From contig NZ_CP042172.1 of the NCBI RefSeq assembly GCF_005937985.2, forward strand, positions 3,472,001 to 3,536,000: a stretch of DNA of 64,000 nucleotides, read 5' to 3'. The notes beneath the pieces were generated by a model that saw only the letters and a program-made list of their open reading frames with translations, made no database searches and was not told the origin of the DNA. The stretch comes from Arthrobacter sp. KBS0702. Its GTDB lineage: Bacteria; Actinomycetota; Actinomycetes; Actinomycetales; Micrococcaceae. Made by a program: the position numbers and the translations under genes. Shown piece by piece: positions 26,082 through 35,142 of the stretch (positions are counted from its first letter, which is position 1; each line of letters starts with the position of its first letter).

Positions 26082-27392
26082 TCAGTGATGCGGCGTAGCT
26101 GCCTCCGTCGGTTCGGGGGCCAGGACCGCCTCATGTCCGGCCTCCACTGCCGGGCGCTGCGGGTCAACGGGAACGCGCCGCGCTTCGATCCCCTTTGCAA
26201 CATGCAGGATGGTGTCCTCGACGGAATCACCAATGGCCTTGGGAAATGAGGCCACCCCTTCGGCAACCGCAACGGCGGCACCCGCCACGGCCTCGGTAGC
26301 CTTCTGTCCCAGACGCAACACCGATTCGTGCCACTGGGTGCGCTTGATGGTCGCGGATTCTGCCAAGCCGAAGTTCGAACTGAAAATCCGTAGCAGCCGC
26401 TGGAGCTCTTCGGCTGCGGTGTAGAGTCTGGGCATCTCCATGGGATTCGCAACGCGGGTAAACGTATCGACGTTCACCGCCGCTGAGACGGCGTCGGATA
26501 GGTCTCGAACTGCCGCGGAGGTGCTAGCCATTCGCCGTTCCCGGGACTTAACGATGTGTCGGGAGTGAGCGGCGGAATCCGATCCGTCATTCGCGCTGCG
26601 GACAGCCTCCAAGGAGTCCATCCGAACCATGTTTGTGAGAGCCACTGCTGCAATGACTAGCCAATGCTTCAGTTCGCCCTTGGCTGCCGCCTCGGCGTTG
26701 CTCACCCGCTTGCCAAGATTCTTGACACCGAGACCGTCGGCAATTGTGTTGAGGTGGTTGAGAGCGACGGCGTGCGCCTGGGCGAGCTCCGCCGCCTGTC
26801 CCGAGACTTGGTCCCAGAGGGCGTCGTTGAGCCGTCCGGTCTCCTCGAAGTACCCAAATGCTTTATCCAGGACGTGGGTTGTGCCCTGCACGTTGCCGAG
26901 GGCCTCGTCACGGATATCGCGGACGATCGTGTCCAGTTTCGCGTCCACAGCCTGAACCAGATCATCGAGTTCTTTGAGGGCGACCCGGATCGCCAAAGCT
27001 GCGGCCATCATCTGCACGTTCGCGACCACGGCAGGGTTGATTGGTGAGGAGCTCACCAATTCGATGATCGTGTCGATCCTGCCATCCGACTGCCGTAGCA
27101 CGCCGCTGACAACCCCAAGCTTTTCCTCGGTGGACCCGGCGAGTTCCAGGAATCGAGCGTAGGAATCCGGAGTCATGTGAAATGAGTTGCCCTGGACATT
27201 TGCCGACATACCCATGGAAACCGCCCCCGCCAGGCTGGCAAGCAGATCCGCCACCCCTGAGCCTAGGTTCGAGCGGCCTTCTTCTTTGACGTCAAGCTTG
27301 CGGAAGAGCTCGGCAATTGCTGTCGCGTCGCCTGCCACCAAGGCATTTCTGCCGTCGACGTACAGGGAAAGTTCACGGTCATGGTCGGTCAT
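26082..27392 (-). CDS. Unrecognised helical protein
   Basis: 436 aa from ATG at 27392; a longer frame exists upstream but its extra 31 residues are Arg/Pro-rich and unlikely. I recognise no family. The protein is mostly helical and charged, with probable coiled-coil stretches at about residues 120-215 (VALKELDDLVQAVDAKLDTI and following) and 220-260. There is no clear TM segment or signal peptide. A short Ala/Val-rich helix (about 370-395) follows RLGQKATEAV, and the tail is Pro/Glu-rich. Base composition is visibly lower in G+C and codons are less biased than in neighbours, suggesting recent transfer. Convergent with the HNH gene, 13 bp apart. Confidence 0.7.
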   Translation of the reverse strand: MTDHDRELSLYVDGRNALVAGDATAIAELFRKLDVKEEGRSNLGSGVADLLASLAGAVSMGMSANVQGNSFHMTPDSYARFLELAGSTEEKLGVVSGVLRQSDGRIDTIIELVSSSPINPAVVANVQMMAAALAIRVALKELDDLVQAVDAKLDTIVRDIRDEALGNVQGTTHVLDKAFGYFEETGRLNDALWDQVSGQAAELAQAHAVALNHLNTIADGLGVKNLGKRVSNAEAAAKGELKHWLVIAAVALTNMVRMDSLEAVRSANDGSDSAAHSRHIVKSRERRMASTSAAVRDLSDAVSAAVNVDTFTRVANPMEMPRLYTAAEELQRLLRIFSSNFGLAESATIKRTQWHESVLRLGQKATEAVAGAAVAVAEGVASFPKAIGDSVEDTILHVAKGIEARRVPVDPQRPAVEAGHEAVLAPEPTEAATPHH

Positions 27393-27988
27393 GCCAACAT
27401 CTTCACATACGCCGGTCCTGGCACGGCGGGCGCCACTTCGGAGCCACCGGAATCGGCGCGGCGGGGCTATGTCACCCCGCCGCACGATTCGCGGACACAG
27501 TCTCCCACGGTGCTAGTCTCGCGTGACTGTGGCAGGAACAGGCGACAAAGTGGCAGGTGTGATTAAGGCCGGCGGCGCCAGGTAAAACAGGCCGCTATAA
27601 AAGTGCATGAAATAGCTACCGATCCTGCTGTGCAGGCGAAGGGACATGGCTCGCCGAAAATGGCGCAAAACTCTACCGCGCAGCAAAACAGCCCTGAGGC
27701 GAAGAGGGCCTACCGGCAGGCCGCACCCCGACCAACGAGTCAACCTAAACACAGGACCTGCAGGTACCTTCGCGATCTCGCTATGAGACGGCCCGGACAT
27801 TTTCATGTCCTGAACAGCCCGGCTTAATCAAGTGGTTACCTGCAGGCGCTTTAAGCGTACGCCCGTCCCCGGAGCCGTGACTAGGGGTCCAGCGCCTCTT
27901 CCGCGACGCCCGGGAACGCGCCCTGAAGCGGAAGCGTAGAGTGGAACAAGACGCCTGATTCTGGACGCCGAGTGCTGAGGGAGAAATC
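27393..27988. other. Intergenic region (596 bp), lower G+C
   Basis: Separates two divergent genes and must hold both promoters. A perfect hairpin GGACAT-TTTC-ATGTCC is at 27795-27810. A frame at 27603-27827 (74 codons) has no ribosome site and no recognisable product. TAGAGT near 27936 could be a -10 box for the downstream gene. No tRNA or known riboswitch is recognised. Composition resembles the unrecognised gene to its left more than the rest of the window. Confidence 0.5.
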
Positions 27989-28606
27989 GTGACGATTGAC
28001 TGGGACGAAAAGAAGACCCTGCTGCAGGAACCGAACATCGCGGCTGTGACCCAACTTTGCGACGAACTGATGGAGAAGAAGCCGGGATCCGTGGTTCCCT
28101 ACATCGACCCCGTCCATGACGAGGACGAATGCCGGATCGTCAGCCTCCATACCGCGCCCGGAAAGGGCTGCGAATCAGGGTTCGTCTCGCACTTCAACGA
28201 GGACGAGGCCGCCCGCCGCGCCACTTCCATCTACGAAGCCGTCGAACTTGACCCCCGCTACGTGATGCCATGGAACGCCTACCCTTGGGTCCGCGATCCG
28301 GAATTGCCGTCGGCCTTGAACGTCCAGGAAAAGACCGACGGACTGCGCCCCTTCCGCCAGTTTATGAAGATCAACAAGCGCACCTCGGCGATCATCGCGC
28401 ACGGCGCCGACGCCCACGCCTTCCTGACGCTCTTCGAAAAGACCTACCACTCCTCGCTGAAGAACCGCGGCGTGAAGATCTACAAGGCCACCGCCCTCGG
28501 CGGCCGCGCCTTCGCCGTCTCCCCGGCCAAGCAGGAGGAACTCCTGGCCAAGAACGTCGCCGTCTACAAGGACGCGATGCAGCGGGCCGGCATCCAGCAC
28601 CTCTAG
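27989..28606 (+). CDS. Uracil-DNA-glycosylase-like protein
   Basis: 205 aa, GTG start with GAGGGAG upstream. The pattern VPYIDP (36-41), APGKG (56-60), SGFVSHFNEDEA (63-74) and WNAYPW (95-100) follows that of small actinobacterial proteins assigned to the uracil-DNA glycosylase superfamily. A later hydrophobic strand with IIAHGADAHAF may correspond to the second catalytic loop, but a canonical HPSP-type motif is absent. It may be a DNA repair glycosylase or a divergent member without that activity. Confidence 0.6.
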   Translation: MTIDWDEKKTLLQEPNIAAVTQLCDELMEKKPGSVVPYIDPVHDEDECRIVSLHTAPGKGCESGFVSHFNEDEAARRATSIYEAVELDPRYVMPWNAYPWVRDPELPSALNVQEKTDGLRPFRQFMKINKRTSAIIAHGADAHAFLTLFEKTYHSSLKNRGVKIYKATALGGRAFAVSPAKQEELLAKNVAVYKDAMQRAGIQHL

Positions 28607-28614
28607 CGACCTCA

Positions 28615-28645
28615 CGACGTCGGCCCCCGCCACCCACCGACGTCG
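28615..28645 (+). terminator. Hairpin after the glycosylase-like gene
   Basis: CGACGTCGG (28615-28623) and CCGACGTCG (28637-28645) are exact complements around a 13-nt loop, 9 bp after the stop codon. No T-run follows, which is usual in high-G+C actinobacteria. Terminator function is inferred from position. Confidence 0.5.
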
Positions 28646-28743
28646 CCCTTGGGCCCAACGGCCCTGCACAAACCCGCCTTCCGCGGCCAAGCTGGGAGAA
28701 CCGCCCGGATCACGGCGGGCATAAGCGCGGAAGGGGCACCACC

Positions 28744-29487
28744 ATGGGACGGTTGGACGGCAAAGTCGCACTGATCAGCGGCGGCGCCCGCGGTATCGGC
28801 GCAGCAATCGCGCGGCGCTTCGTAGCCGAGGGCGCGAAGGCCGTCGTCGGCGACGTCCTCGATGACGACGGCGCCCGGCTGCTCGCGGAACTCGGCGGCG
28901 GCGCCCGTTACGTGCATTTGGACGTCACCCGGCCGTCGGACTGGGACGCCGCCGTCAAAGAGGCGGCCAGCGCGTTTGGCAGCCTGAGCATCCTTGTCAA
29001 CAATGCCGGCATCGTGAATTTCGGCCGGATCGACGCGTATCCTCACGAAGAGTGGGCCCGGATCATCGACGTGAACCTCACGGGCGTCTTCAACGGCATT
29101 AAGGCCGCAGTGCCCGCGCTGGCCAAGGCGGGCTCCGCCTCCATCATCAATATCTCCTCGATCGCGGGCCTCCGCGGCTATGAGGGCCTCTCCGGGTACA
29201 CGGCCTCCAAGTTCGGTGTGCGGGGCCTGACCAAAAGCGCTGCACTGGACCTGGGACGGGACGGTATCCGGGTCAACTCCGTGCACCCCGGCGTCATTCA
29301 GACCCCCATGACCGAAGGCATGTCCTTCGACACCGGCCACGTACCGCTGCACCGGATCGGCCAACCCACCGAGGTCGCGGACCTCGCCGTATACCTGGCC
29401 GGCGACGAATCCTCCTTTGTCACCGGGGCCGAATTCGTCATCGACGGCGGCGAAACGGCCGGCAGCGTCGCACCGCCCGCCGGCTGA
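28744..29487 (+). CDS. SDR-family NAD(P)-dependent oxidoreductase
   Basis: 247 aa classical SDR, start ATG at 28744. Rossmann loop [15 protein letters not shown] (residues 12-26), LVNNAG, the active-site Ser in NISSIAG, and [10 protein letters not shown] with an intact YxxxK. The PG motif ([10 protein letters not shown]) and the C-terminal [10 protein letters not shown] are typical. Overall style is that of 3-alpha/20-beta-hydroxysteroid dehydrogenase-like or generic ketoreductases. Substrate unknown. The lactate dehydrogenase follows 35 bp later on the same strand. Confidence 0.87.
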   Translation: MGRLDGKVALISGGARGIGAAIARRFVAEGAKAVVGDVLDDDGARLLAELGGGARYVHLDVTRPSDWDAAVKEAASAFGSLSILVNNAGIVNFGRIDAYPHEEWARIIDVNLTGVFNGIKAAVPALAKAGSASIINISSIAGLRGYEGLSGYTASKFGVRGLTKSAALDLGRDGIRVNSVHPGVIQTPMTEGMSFDTGHVPLHRIGQPTEVADLAVYLAGDESSFVTGAEFVIDGGETAGSVAPPAG

Positions 29488-29522
29488 GCGCGCGGGGCCG
29501 ACAGCACAGGATGGAGACGCCC

Positions 29523-30479
29523 ATGTCCGTACATTCCGGTTCCAAACTCGCCGTCGTCGGCGCCGGCAGCGTCGGCACCTCACTGGCCTACGCCGCCCTG
29601 ATCCGCGGTTCGGCCAGCCACGTCGCCCTCTACGACGTCAATGCGGCTAAGGCGGAGGCAGAAGTCCTGGACCTGGCCCACGGCACCCAGTTCACCGCCG
29701 CGGCGGCCACCGTCAACGGCGGCGCGGACATCAGCGTCACGGATGGCGCCGACGTCGTCGTCATCACCGCCGGGGCCAAACAGTCCCCCGGCCAAACCCG
29801 CCTGGACTTGGCCGGCACCAACGTCCGCATCCTCGAACAGCTCATGCCGCAGATGCAGGAGCACGCCCCGGACGCGGTCTACGTTCTGGTCACCAACCCG
29901 TGCGACGTGCTCACCGTCGCGGCGCAGAAAATCACCGGGCTGCCGACGTCGCGGATTTTCTCCTCCGGCACCGTGCTGGATACCTCGCGGCTGCGCTGGC
30001 TGCTGGCGCACCGCGCGGGCGTGTCAGTGAGCAGCGTCCACGCCAGCATGGTCGGCGAGCACGGCGACACCGAGTTTCCGGTCTGGTCCGGCGCGACCAT
30101 CGGCCCGGTGCCGATCCGGGAATGGAAGGTCGACGGCGAGCGCATCTTCACGCCCGGCTACCTCAGCGAAACCGCCCGCGAGGTCACCCAGGCCGCGTAC
30201 AAGGTGATCGCCGGCAAGGGCGCCACCAATTACGCGATCGGGCTCTCCGGAGCCCGGATTGTCGAGGCCCTGCTGCGCTCCGAGAACGCCGTGCTTCCGG
30301 TGTCCACCGTCCTCGGCGGGCAGTACGGGATCGAGGGTGTGGCCTTGTCGCTGCCCAGCATTGTGGGCCACGGCGGCGTGCGTGCGGTGCTGGAGACTCC
30401 TATGGACGAAGGGGAACGGGCCTCGCTGCACCACTCCGCCGAGACGCTCCGGCAGAGCCTCGCCTCACTCGGGATCTGA
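29523..30479 (+). CDS. ldh: L-lactate dehydrogenase
   Basis: 318 aa from ATG at 29523; GGAG 7 nt upstream favours it over the ATG at 29511. NAD-binding [14 protein letters not shown], the specificity loop [16 protein letters not shown] with the Gln that selects pyruvate over oxaloacetate and the catalytic Arg, [24 protein letters not shown] and the active-site His in [12 protein letters not shown]. It interconverts pyruvate and L-lactate with NADH. Its last 15 bp overlap the 3' end of the convergent CDF exporter gene. Confidence 0.92.
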   Translation: MSVHSGSKLAVVGAGSVGTSLAYAALIRGSASHVALYDVNAAKAEAEVLDLAHGTQFTAAAATVNGGADISVTDGADVVVITAGAKQSPGQTRLDLAGTNVRILEQLMPQMQEHAPDAVYVLVTNPCDVLTVAAQKITGLPTSRIFSSGTVLDTSRLRWLLAHRAGVSVSSVHASMVGEHGDTEFPVWSGATIGPVPIREWKVDGERIFTPGYLSETAREVTQAAYKVIAGKGATNYAIGLSGARIVEALLRSENAVLPVSTVLGGQYGIEGVALSLPSIVGHGGVRAVLETPMDEGERASLHHSAETLRQSLASLGI

Positions 30480-31592
30480 CGCGGAGAACGCCGTTACAGA
30501 AGGCACCACCGTCACCGTGCCGAGGTGCGGCAATGCCTTCCGGGCGCCTTCCTCCAGGTGCGCAGCCGCCGCGGCGAGATCAGCCAGCCGGGCGTCGCGG
30601 CCGATGGGGACGGTGATCTCTGCGTGCAGGCGGTGGCCGGACCAGCGGAGCCGTGACGTCCCGCCCAGCGGCGAACGCTCCCGGACGACGGCGGCCAGGG
30701 CATCCGTCAGGTGGGGCTCGACGCCGTCCATGAGCCGCCGTCCAACGTCGCGCACGGTGCCCCACAACAGCACCATGATCGCCACCGAAATCAGCAGCCC
30801 GACGATCGGGTCCGCCAACGGGAAGCCGAGCCAGACGCCGATGACGCCGGCCACGACGGCGAGGGAGGTAAAGCCGTCGGTCCGGGCATGGATGCCGTCG
30901 GCGACCAGGGCCGCCGAACCGATTCGCCGGCCGACGCGGATCCGGTAGACCGCGACCAGCTCATTGCCCGCGAAGCCGACGAGGCCGGCCGCGAGGACCC
31001 AGCCGAGGTTGTGCACCGGCTGCGGTTCGAAGAAGCGGCGGATGGATTCGACGGCGGCAACGATCGCGGAGAGTGTGATCATGGCGACGATGAAGAGTCC
31101 GGCCAGGTCTTCGGCGCGGCCGAAGCCGTACGGGTAGGTGCGCGTCGGTTTACGCCGGCCCAGCAGGAACGCGATCCACAGCGGCACGGCGGTCAGCGCG
31201 TCGGAGAAGTTGTGCACGGTGTCGGCCAGCAGCGCCACCGAGCCGCTGACCAGCACGATCGCCAACTGGAAGAGCGAGGTTGCGCCGAGGCCCAGCAGCG
31301 AGACCTTCACAGCGCGGATCCCCTGGGCGCTGGATTCGAGCGCCGCGTCGATGGAGTCCGCCGCGTCATGCGAGTGCGGGACGAAGAGCCCGTGCAGCAA
31401 ACCCTTCAGCCCCGTCGGGTGGGTGTGGCCGTGCTCGCCGTGCGCATGATCGCCGTGCGGGTGGGTGTGGCCGTGCTCGCCGTGGGAGTGGTCATGGCCG
31501 TGGTCACCGTGCGAGTGGTCATGGCTGTGGTCGTCATGTGCGTGATCGTGGCCGTGGCTGTGCTCGCCCACTGCTTTGCCGGGCCCGCTCAT
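30465..31592 (-). CDS. Cation diffusion facilitator metal exporter, His-rich
   Basis: 375 aa. The first 60 residues are strikingly His/Asp/Gly-rich (repeats like [18 protein letters not shown]), a likely metal-sensing or buffering arm. Six hydrophobic segments follow. Zinc-site motifs are present in TM2 ([10 protein letters not shown]) and TM5 ([10 protein letters not shown]), each with the H-x3-D arrangement typical of zinc-transporting CDFs such as CzcD and ZitB, and a C-terminal cytoplasmic domain follows. It is translated from an ATG overlapping the ArsR stop, so it is co-regulated with that repressor. Zn2+ is the likely main substrate; Co2+ or Cd2+ cannot be excluded. Confidence 0.9.
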   Translation of the reverse strand: MSGPGKAVGEHSHGHDHAHDDHSHDHSHGDHGHDHSHGEHGHTHPHGDHAHGEHGHTHPTGLKGLLHGLFVPHSHDAADSIDAALESSAQGIRAVKVSLLGLGATSLFQLAIVLVSGSVALLADTVHNFSDALTAVPLWIAFLLGRRKPTRTYPYGFGRAEDLAGLFIVAMITLSAIVAAVESIRRFFEPQPVHNLGWVLAAGLVGFAGNELVAVYRIRVGRRIGSAALVADGIHARTDGFTSLAVVAGVIGVWLGFPLADPIVGLLISVAIMVLLWGTVRDVGRRLMDGVEPHLTDALAAVVRERSPLGGTSRLRWSGHRLHAEITVPIGRDARLADLAAAAAHLEEGARKALPHLGTVTVVPSVTAFSASDPE

Positions 31593-31924
31593 GCTCCGTG
31601 CCTCGGGGCCGTGCCGAGTGCGTGCTCGGCCTGGTGCACGGCATCCATCACCAGCTGGCGGGCGTGGTCGTTCTGCAGCCGGTAAAACACCTTGGTGCCC
31701 TCCTGCCGGGTAGCGACCATGCCGCCCAGCCGCATCTTGGCGAGATGCTGCGAGACGGCCGGGGCCGGCTTCCCTACGCGCTCTGCCAAGGCGTTGACCG
31801 GCAGCTCACCCTCCCCCAGGGCGAGGATCAGTCGGACGCGGGTGGCGTCGGCCAGCATGGCGAAAACTTCGACGGCCAGCTCCACGTGGGGACTGTCGAC
31901 CTCAATCTGCATATCCGCATTCAT
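31589..31924 (-). CDS. ArsR/SmtB-family metal-responsive repressor
   Basis: 111 aa winged helix. HTH region ELPVNALAERVGKPAPAVSQHLAKMR and wing GTKVFYRL. The last helix (NDHARQLVMDAVHQAEHAL) carries Asp/His/Glu residues placed much like the alpha-5 zinc site of CzrA and SmtB, but spacing differs by one residue, so metal identity is uncertain. There is no alpha-3 Cys site (CVC). It precedes the CDF exporter with an ATGA overlap; the inverted repeat over its own start codon suggests autoregulation. Confidence 0.9.
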   Translation of the reverse strand: MNADMQIEVDSPHVELAVEVFAMLADATRVRLILALGEGELPVNALAERVGKPAPAVSQHLAKMRLGGMVATRQEGTKVFYRLQNDHARQLVMDAVHQAEHALGTAPRHGA

Positions 31925-31932
31925 ACGCAGAT
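31905..31932. promoter_or_regulatory. Probable ArsR operator overlapping its own start codon
   Basis: ATCTGCATAT (31905-31914) and ATACGCAGAT (31923-31932) form an inverted repeat matching at 9 of 10 positions around 8 bp. The ATG of the ArsR gene (31922-31924) is inside. Size and A/T character fit ArsR/SmtB operators, which are imperfect 12-2-12 or 10-8-10 palindromes. Confidence 0.6.
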
Positions 31933-32062
31933 AGTGTCACATCCGTAGCTCCCGACCAACTTCCGGCGGACGGGCGTGGGGACGCCGGAACAGAATCCAC
32001 GGGAGCATCGTTGAACTCGGGTAGCCTGAAATGCGGGATATCAGCTCGGGAGGAGGACCGGC

Positions 32063-32470
32063 GTGATCGCAGCACCGAGACATGTTCCGGTAGCGGACCT
32101 CCGCCGCTTCGGCCTGCTGGCTTTGGTCCTGGCCGTGCTTGCCGGGCTTCTGGGGATGCACGTCTTCGTCGGAGCGCACGGCGCACACGCCTCGGCCACC
32201 CCTTCCGCAACCGACCACTCCCACCCGGCGGTCCACCACGAAACTCCGGTGCCGCCGTCGTGCGGGTGCGGCGGATCCTGCGGCGAACAGCAGACCGCGC
32301 ACGCTTCCTGCACGCCGGCCCCGTCGGGCGCTACCCTCAGCGCTCCCCCGGCCGGGACCACACTGCTCGCGGTCCAGCCCAGGACCACGACGGCAGCGGG
32401 TCCGGCCCGCACCTATTCCTACCTTCCGGCGACGCCCACGCCGAACGAGCTGTCCATTAGCCGGACGTAA
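32063..32470 (+). CDS. DUF6153 membrane protein
   Basis: 135 aa, GTG start with GGGAGGAGGA upstream. One TM at about residues 15-37. The extracytoplasmic part has a His cluster (DHSHPAVHHE) and a Cys cluster (SCGCGGSCGEQQ) with potential metal ligands, then a Thr/Pro/Ala-rich tail. DUF6153 proteins of actinobacteria have no assigned function. It is followed on the same strand by a DUF305 lipoprotein and lies divergent from the ArsR-CDF pair, so a metal-handling role is plausible. Confidence 0.7.
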   Translation: MIAAPRHVPVADLRRFGLLALVLAVLAGLLGMHVFVGAHGAHASATPSATDHSHPAVHHETPVPPSCGCGGSCGEQQTAHASCTPAPSGATLSAPPAGTTLLAVQPRTTTAAGPARTYSYLPATPTPNELSISRT

Positions 32471-32582
32471 AGGGAATCCGTGCCGCGCTTCGCCGGCACC
32501 CATGCCCACCGTTGCGCGCACCATGCGCCGCGCATCGTCCGACACCGGCGCACGCCGGATTCCCTCAAAGGACAGATTCATC

Positions 32583-33179
32583 GTGAACAAAGCACTGACA
32601 ATTTCCGCCACCGCCGTCGCTGCCGTCATCGCCCTGGCCGGCTGCTCAGCCGGGACCAACTCCGGCAGCAGCATGCCCGGCATGGACCACAGCACCACTG
32701 GCGCCAGTACCGCGGCCGCAGCGGCGGACCACAACCCCACGGACACCATGTTCGCCCAGGGGATGATCCCGCACCACGCCCAGGCCCTCGAGATGAGCGA
32801 GATGATGCTCAAGAAGCAGGGCATCGACGCCAAGGTGACGGCCATGGCGGGCCGGATCAAAGCTGCTCAGGGTCCCGAGATTGAGCGGATGACCGGCTGG
32901 CTCCAGGGCTGGAACGAATCCACCCAGATGCCGGGAGACCACGTAATGTCCGGCATGCTGGGCGACGATGAACTCAAGAAGCTCGACGCCGCCAACGGCA
33001 CCGAAGCCGCAAAGCTGTTCCTGACCCAGATGATCGCGCACCACGAGGGTGCCGTGGACATGGCCAACGCGGAAGTCCGCGGCGGCAAGAACCCGGAAGC
33101 GGTCAAGCTGGCCAAGGACATCTCGGCTTCCCAGACGGACGAGATCAAGGAAATGAAAGACCTGCTGGCCGCGCTCTAA
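32583..33179 (+). CDS. DUF305 lipoprotein
   Basis: 198 aa from GTG at 32583. The signal peptide ends in a lipobox (LAGC, Cys21), so it is a lipoprotein at the outer face of the membrane. A Met/His patch (MPGMDH) follows. The DUF305 four-helix domain has two matching halves, each with an HH motif: MIPHHAQALEMSEMM and MIAHHEGAVDMANAE, resembling a ferritin-like metal-binding bundle. DUF305 proteins are often found near copper-resistance genes. Likely partner of the DUF6153 protein. Confidence 0.88.
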   Translation: MNKALTISATAVAAVIALAGCSAGTNSGSSMPGMDHSTTGASTAAAAADHNPTDTMFAQGMIPHHAQALEMSEMMLKKQGIDAKVTAMAGRIKAAQGPEIERMTGWLQGWNESTQMPGDHVMSGMLGDDELKKLDAANGTEAAKLFLTQMIAHHEGAVDMANAEVRGGKNPEAVKLAKDISASQTDEIKEMKDLLAAL

Positions 33180-33192
33180 GCCCGGGTGATGA

Positions 33193-33256
33193 GGCCGAAC
33201 GGACACTTCGGGCCCCTGGCCGGGTCGATTTGTGGGCCCCAAGTGTCCGTTCGGCC
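33193..33256. repeat. Imperfect palindrome related to the one at 52309
   Basis: Arms 33193-33216 and 33234-33256 pair at 22 of 23 positions around a 17-nt loop. The arm core GAACGGACACTT..GGCCCC is close to the core GAACGTACACTT..GGCCCC of the 66-bp palindrome at 52309-52374, so both may belong to one dispersed repeat family. It follows the DUF305 stop by 13 bp and may also terminate that transcript. Confidence 0.65.
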
Positions 33257-33280
33257 CCGCGGGCGGGTGCGTAACGCTAG

Positions 33281-33310
33281 TTGACACCCCAATGTGACCC
33301 CTGCCATATT
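33281..33310 (+). promoter_or_regulatory. Promoter giving a probable leaderless mRNA for the FadR-type gene
   Basis: TTGACA (33281-33286), 18-bp spacer, CATATT (33305-33310). Transcription would begin about 7 nt later, at or next to the GTG at 33317, leaving no room for a ribosome site. Leaderless mRNAs starting with GTG are common in actinobacteria. Confidence 0.6.
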
Positions 33311-33316
33311 TGAGGG

Positions 33317-34024
33317 GTGAACCTGTCAGACAGCCGGACAGCAGGACAACCTCTCGCCCGCCTCAGCGCGGCCGAGGCGGTCTTCAATGTCCTCCGCTCC
33401 GAAATTGAATCGGGCAAGCTGGGCATCGGCGCCAAACTGAGCTCCGAGGCCACGCTTGCCCAGCAGTACGGGGTGAGCCGCTCGGTGGTCCGGGAGGCCT
33501 TGCGGTCCTGCACCGCGCTGGGGCTCACCATCACGAAGACGGGCAGGGGAACGTTCGTGGTGGCCGACCACGTGGCGAAAGACCTGGTCCTCGGCCAGTA
33601 CTCGGCGCTCGACCTCACCGAGGCCCGGCCCCACATCGAGGTTCCGGCCGCCGGACTCGCTGCCGAACGCCGGTCGCCGGAGGAACTGGACACCCTCCGG
33701 GACATCCTCGCCGCAATGACCGCCGAGGACGACCCCGAAGTATGGGTGGGCCTGGACTCGAATTTCCATGCCCTGATCGCGAAGGCCAGCCGGAACAAGG
33801 TCTTCGAGAACGTTGTCGCGGAAATCCGGGAGGCCCTGGCGCATCAGTCCGAGACCCTGAACATGGTCGCGGACCGCCAGCACGCCTCCGATGAGGAGCA
33901 CGGGCGCATCCTGGCCGCCATCGAGGCCGGCGATGCCGCCACGGCGCGCATCGCGATGAGCCAGCACCTGCATGCCGTCGGCGTCGCCCTCGCCTCGATC
34001 CTGGACCCCCGCCCCGGTTCTTGA
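33317..34024 (+). CDS. FadR/GntR-family transcriptional regulator
   Basis: 235 aa. The N-terminal GntR winged helix is KLSSEATLAQQYGVSRSVVREALRSC with wing TKTGRGTFVVA (about residues 35-80). A C-terminal FCD-type helical ligand domain (about 95-230) has the metal-binding His/Asp pattern (LDSNFHALIAKAS, DEEHGRILAAI, MSQHLHAVG). It precedes asparaginase, aspartase and permease genes, so it probably senses an amino acid or dicarboxylate and controls that operon. A small palindrome CTGTC-A-GACAG (33323-33333) lies just inside the gene. Confidence 0.88.
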   Translation: MNLSDSRTAGQPLARLSAAEAVFNVLRSEIESGKLGIGAKLSSEATLAQQYGVSRSVVREALRSCTALGLTITKTGRGTFVVADHVAKDLVLGQYSALDLTEARPHIEVPAAGLAAERRSPEELDTLRDILAAMTAEDDPEVWVGLDSNFHALIAKASRNKVFENVVAEIREALAHQSETLNMVADRQHASDEEHGRILAAIEAGDAATARIAMSQHLHAVGVALASILDPRPGS

Positions 34025-34099
34025 CGCCGGAAAGCCGCCGGAACGAACCTGCCCGGCGGCCCCGCAGGCCACGAAACAACACCACCGCCAAAGGACGCA

Positions 34100-35134
34100 A
34101 TGATCTCTCCAGCCCTCGCCCGCATTCCGACACCGCCCGCCCCCGCGCGGCTCCCGGAGCACGCCCCGCTCGCGGTCCAGACCCGCGACGGCCTGGTTGA
34201 GAGCGTCCACTACGGCTCGGCCATCGCCACCGCGGCGGATGGACGGACCCTCCTGAGCGCCGGTGACCCCCTCGCCGCGTTCTACCCCCGCTCCGCCCTC
34301 AAGCCGCTGCAGGCCGTAGCCATGGTCCGGGCCGGCCTCGACCTCCCCGGGGAACTCCTCGCCCTGGCGGCCGCCAGCCACTCCGGAGCCGCCGCCCACC
34401 GCGACGGCGCGCTGCGCATCCTGGACCTGCACGGGCTGACCCCCGAAGACCTCCAGAACAGCACCGACCTCCCCTACGGCACCGCCGAGCGCGAGCAATG
34501 GCTCGGCGGCGGCGGAACGGCCACCCAACTGACCCAAAACTGCTCCGGGAAGCACGCCGCAATGGCTGCCACCTGCGTCATCAACGGCTGGCCGGTCCGG
34601 GGTTACCTCGATCCGGCCCACCCGCTGCAGCAGCTCGTGGCCCGAACCGTCGTGGACTTGACCGGTGAGGAACCCCGGGGCGCCACCACTGACGGCTGCG
34701 GCACCCCCCTGTTCGCCCTCACCCTGCCCGGCATGGCCCGCGCCTTCGGCAGGCTGGCCGCCAGCGACGGCGGCCCGGAAGCAGCCGTCGCCAACGCGAT
34801 GCGCCGCCACCCCGTGATGGTCGCGGGCGAGGACCGTGATGTCACCGCACTCATGCGCCTGGTCCCCGGCCTGCTCGCGAAAGACGGCTTCGAGGGCGTC
34901 CAGCTGGTGGGCCTTCCGGACGGCCGCGCCCTCGCCGTGAAGATCTCCGACGGCGGAGACCGCGCCCGGATGCCCGTCACCGTCCGGCTCCTGGAGGCGC
35001 TCGACGTCGACACCTCAGCCCTGCCCGGCCTCGCCACGTCGGCCGTGCTGGGCGGCGGCCGTCCCGTCGGGTTGCTGCAGGCCACCGATTTCCTCGCCGC
35101 CCCCAAGACCGCCCACGCTCCCGAAGACCTGTAA
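34100..35134 (+). CDS. L-asparaginase, Rhizobium etli (thermolabile, AnsA-II) type
   Basis: 344 aa. Unlike the E. coli type I/II enzymes, this family has a serine-beta-lactamase-like SxxK motif, here YPRSALKPL (Ser65, Lys68), and two conserved cysteines: QNCSGKHAAM (Cys148, Lys151) and DGCGTP (Cys200). All are present. The reaction is L-Asn to L-Asp plus ammonia. Ribosome site AAAGGA. Its TAA is followed after 8 bp by aspA, whose product deaminates the aspartate made here. Confidence 0.9.
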   Translation: MISPALARIPTPPAPARLPEHAPLAVQTRDGLVESVHYGSAIATAADGRTLLSAGDPLAAFYPRSALKPLQAVAMVRAGLDLPGELLALAAASHSGAAAHRDGALRILDLHGLTPEDLQNSTDLPYGTAEREQWLGGGGTATQLTQNCSGKHAAMAATCVINGWPVRGYLDPAHPLQQLVARTVVDLTGEEPRGATTDGCGTPLFALTLPGMARAFGRLAASDGGPEAAVANAMRRHPVMVAGEDRDVTALMRLVPGLLAKDGFEGVQLVGLPDGRALAVKISDGGDRARMPVTVRLLEALDVDTSALPGLATSAVLGGGRPVGLLQATDFLAAPKTAHAPEDL

Positions 35135-35142
35135 GGACTCTC

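Noticed and set aside
27603..27827. 74-codon frame in the gap between 27393 and 27988
   Set aside because: No ribosome site, no conserved pattern; kept as intergenic.
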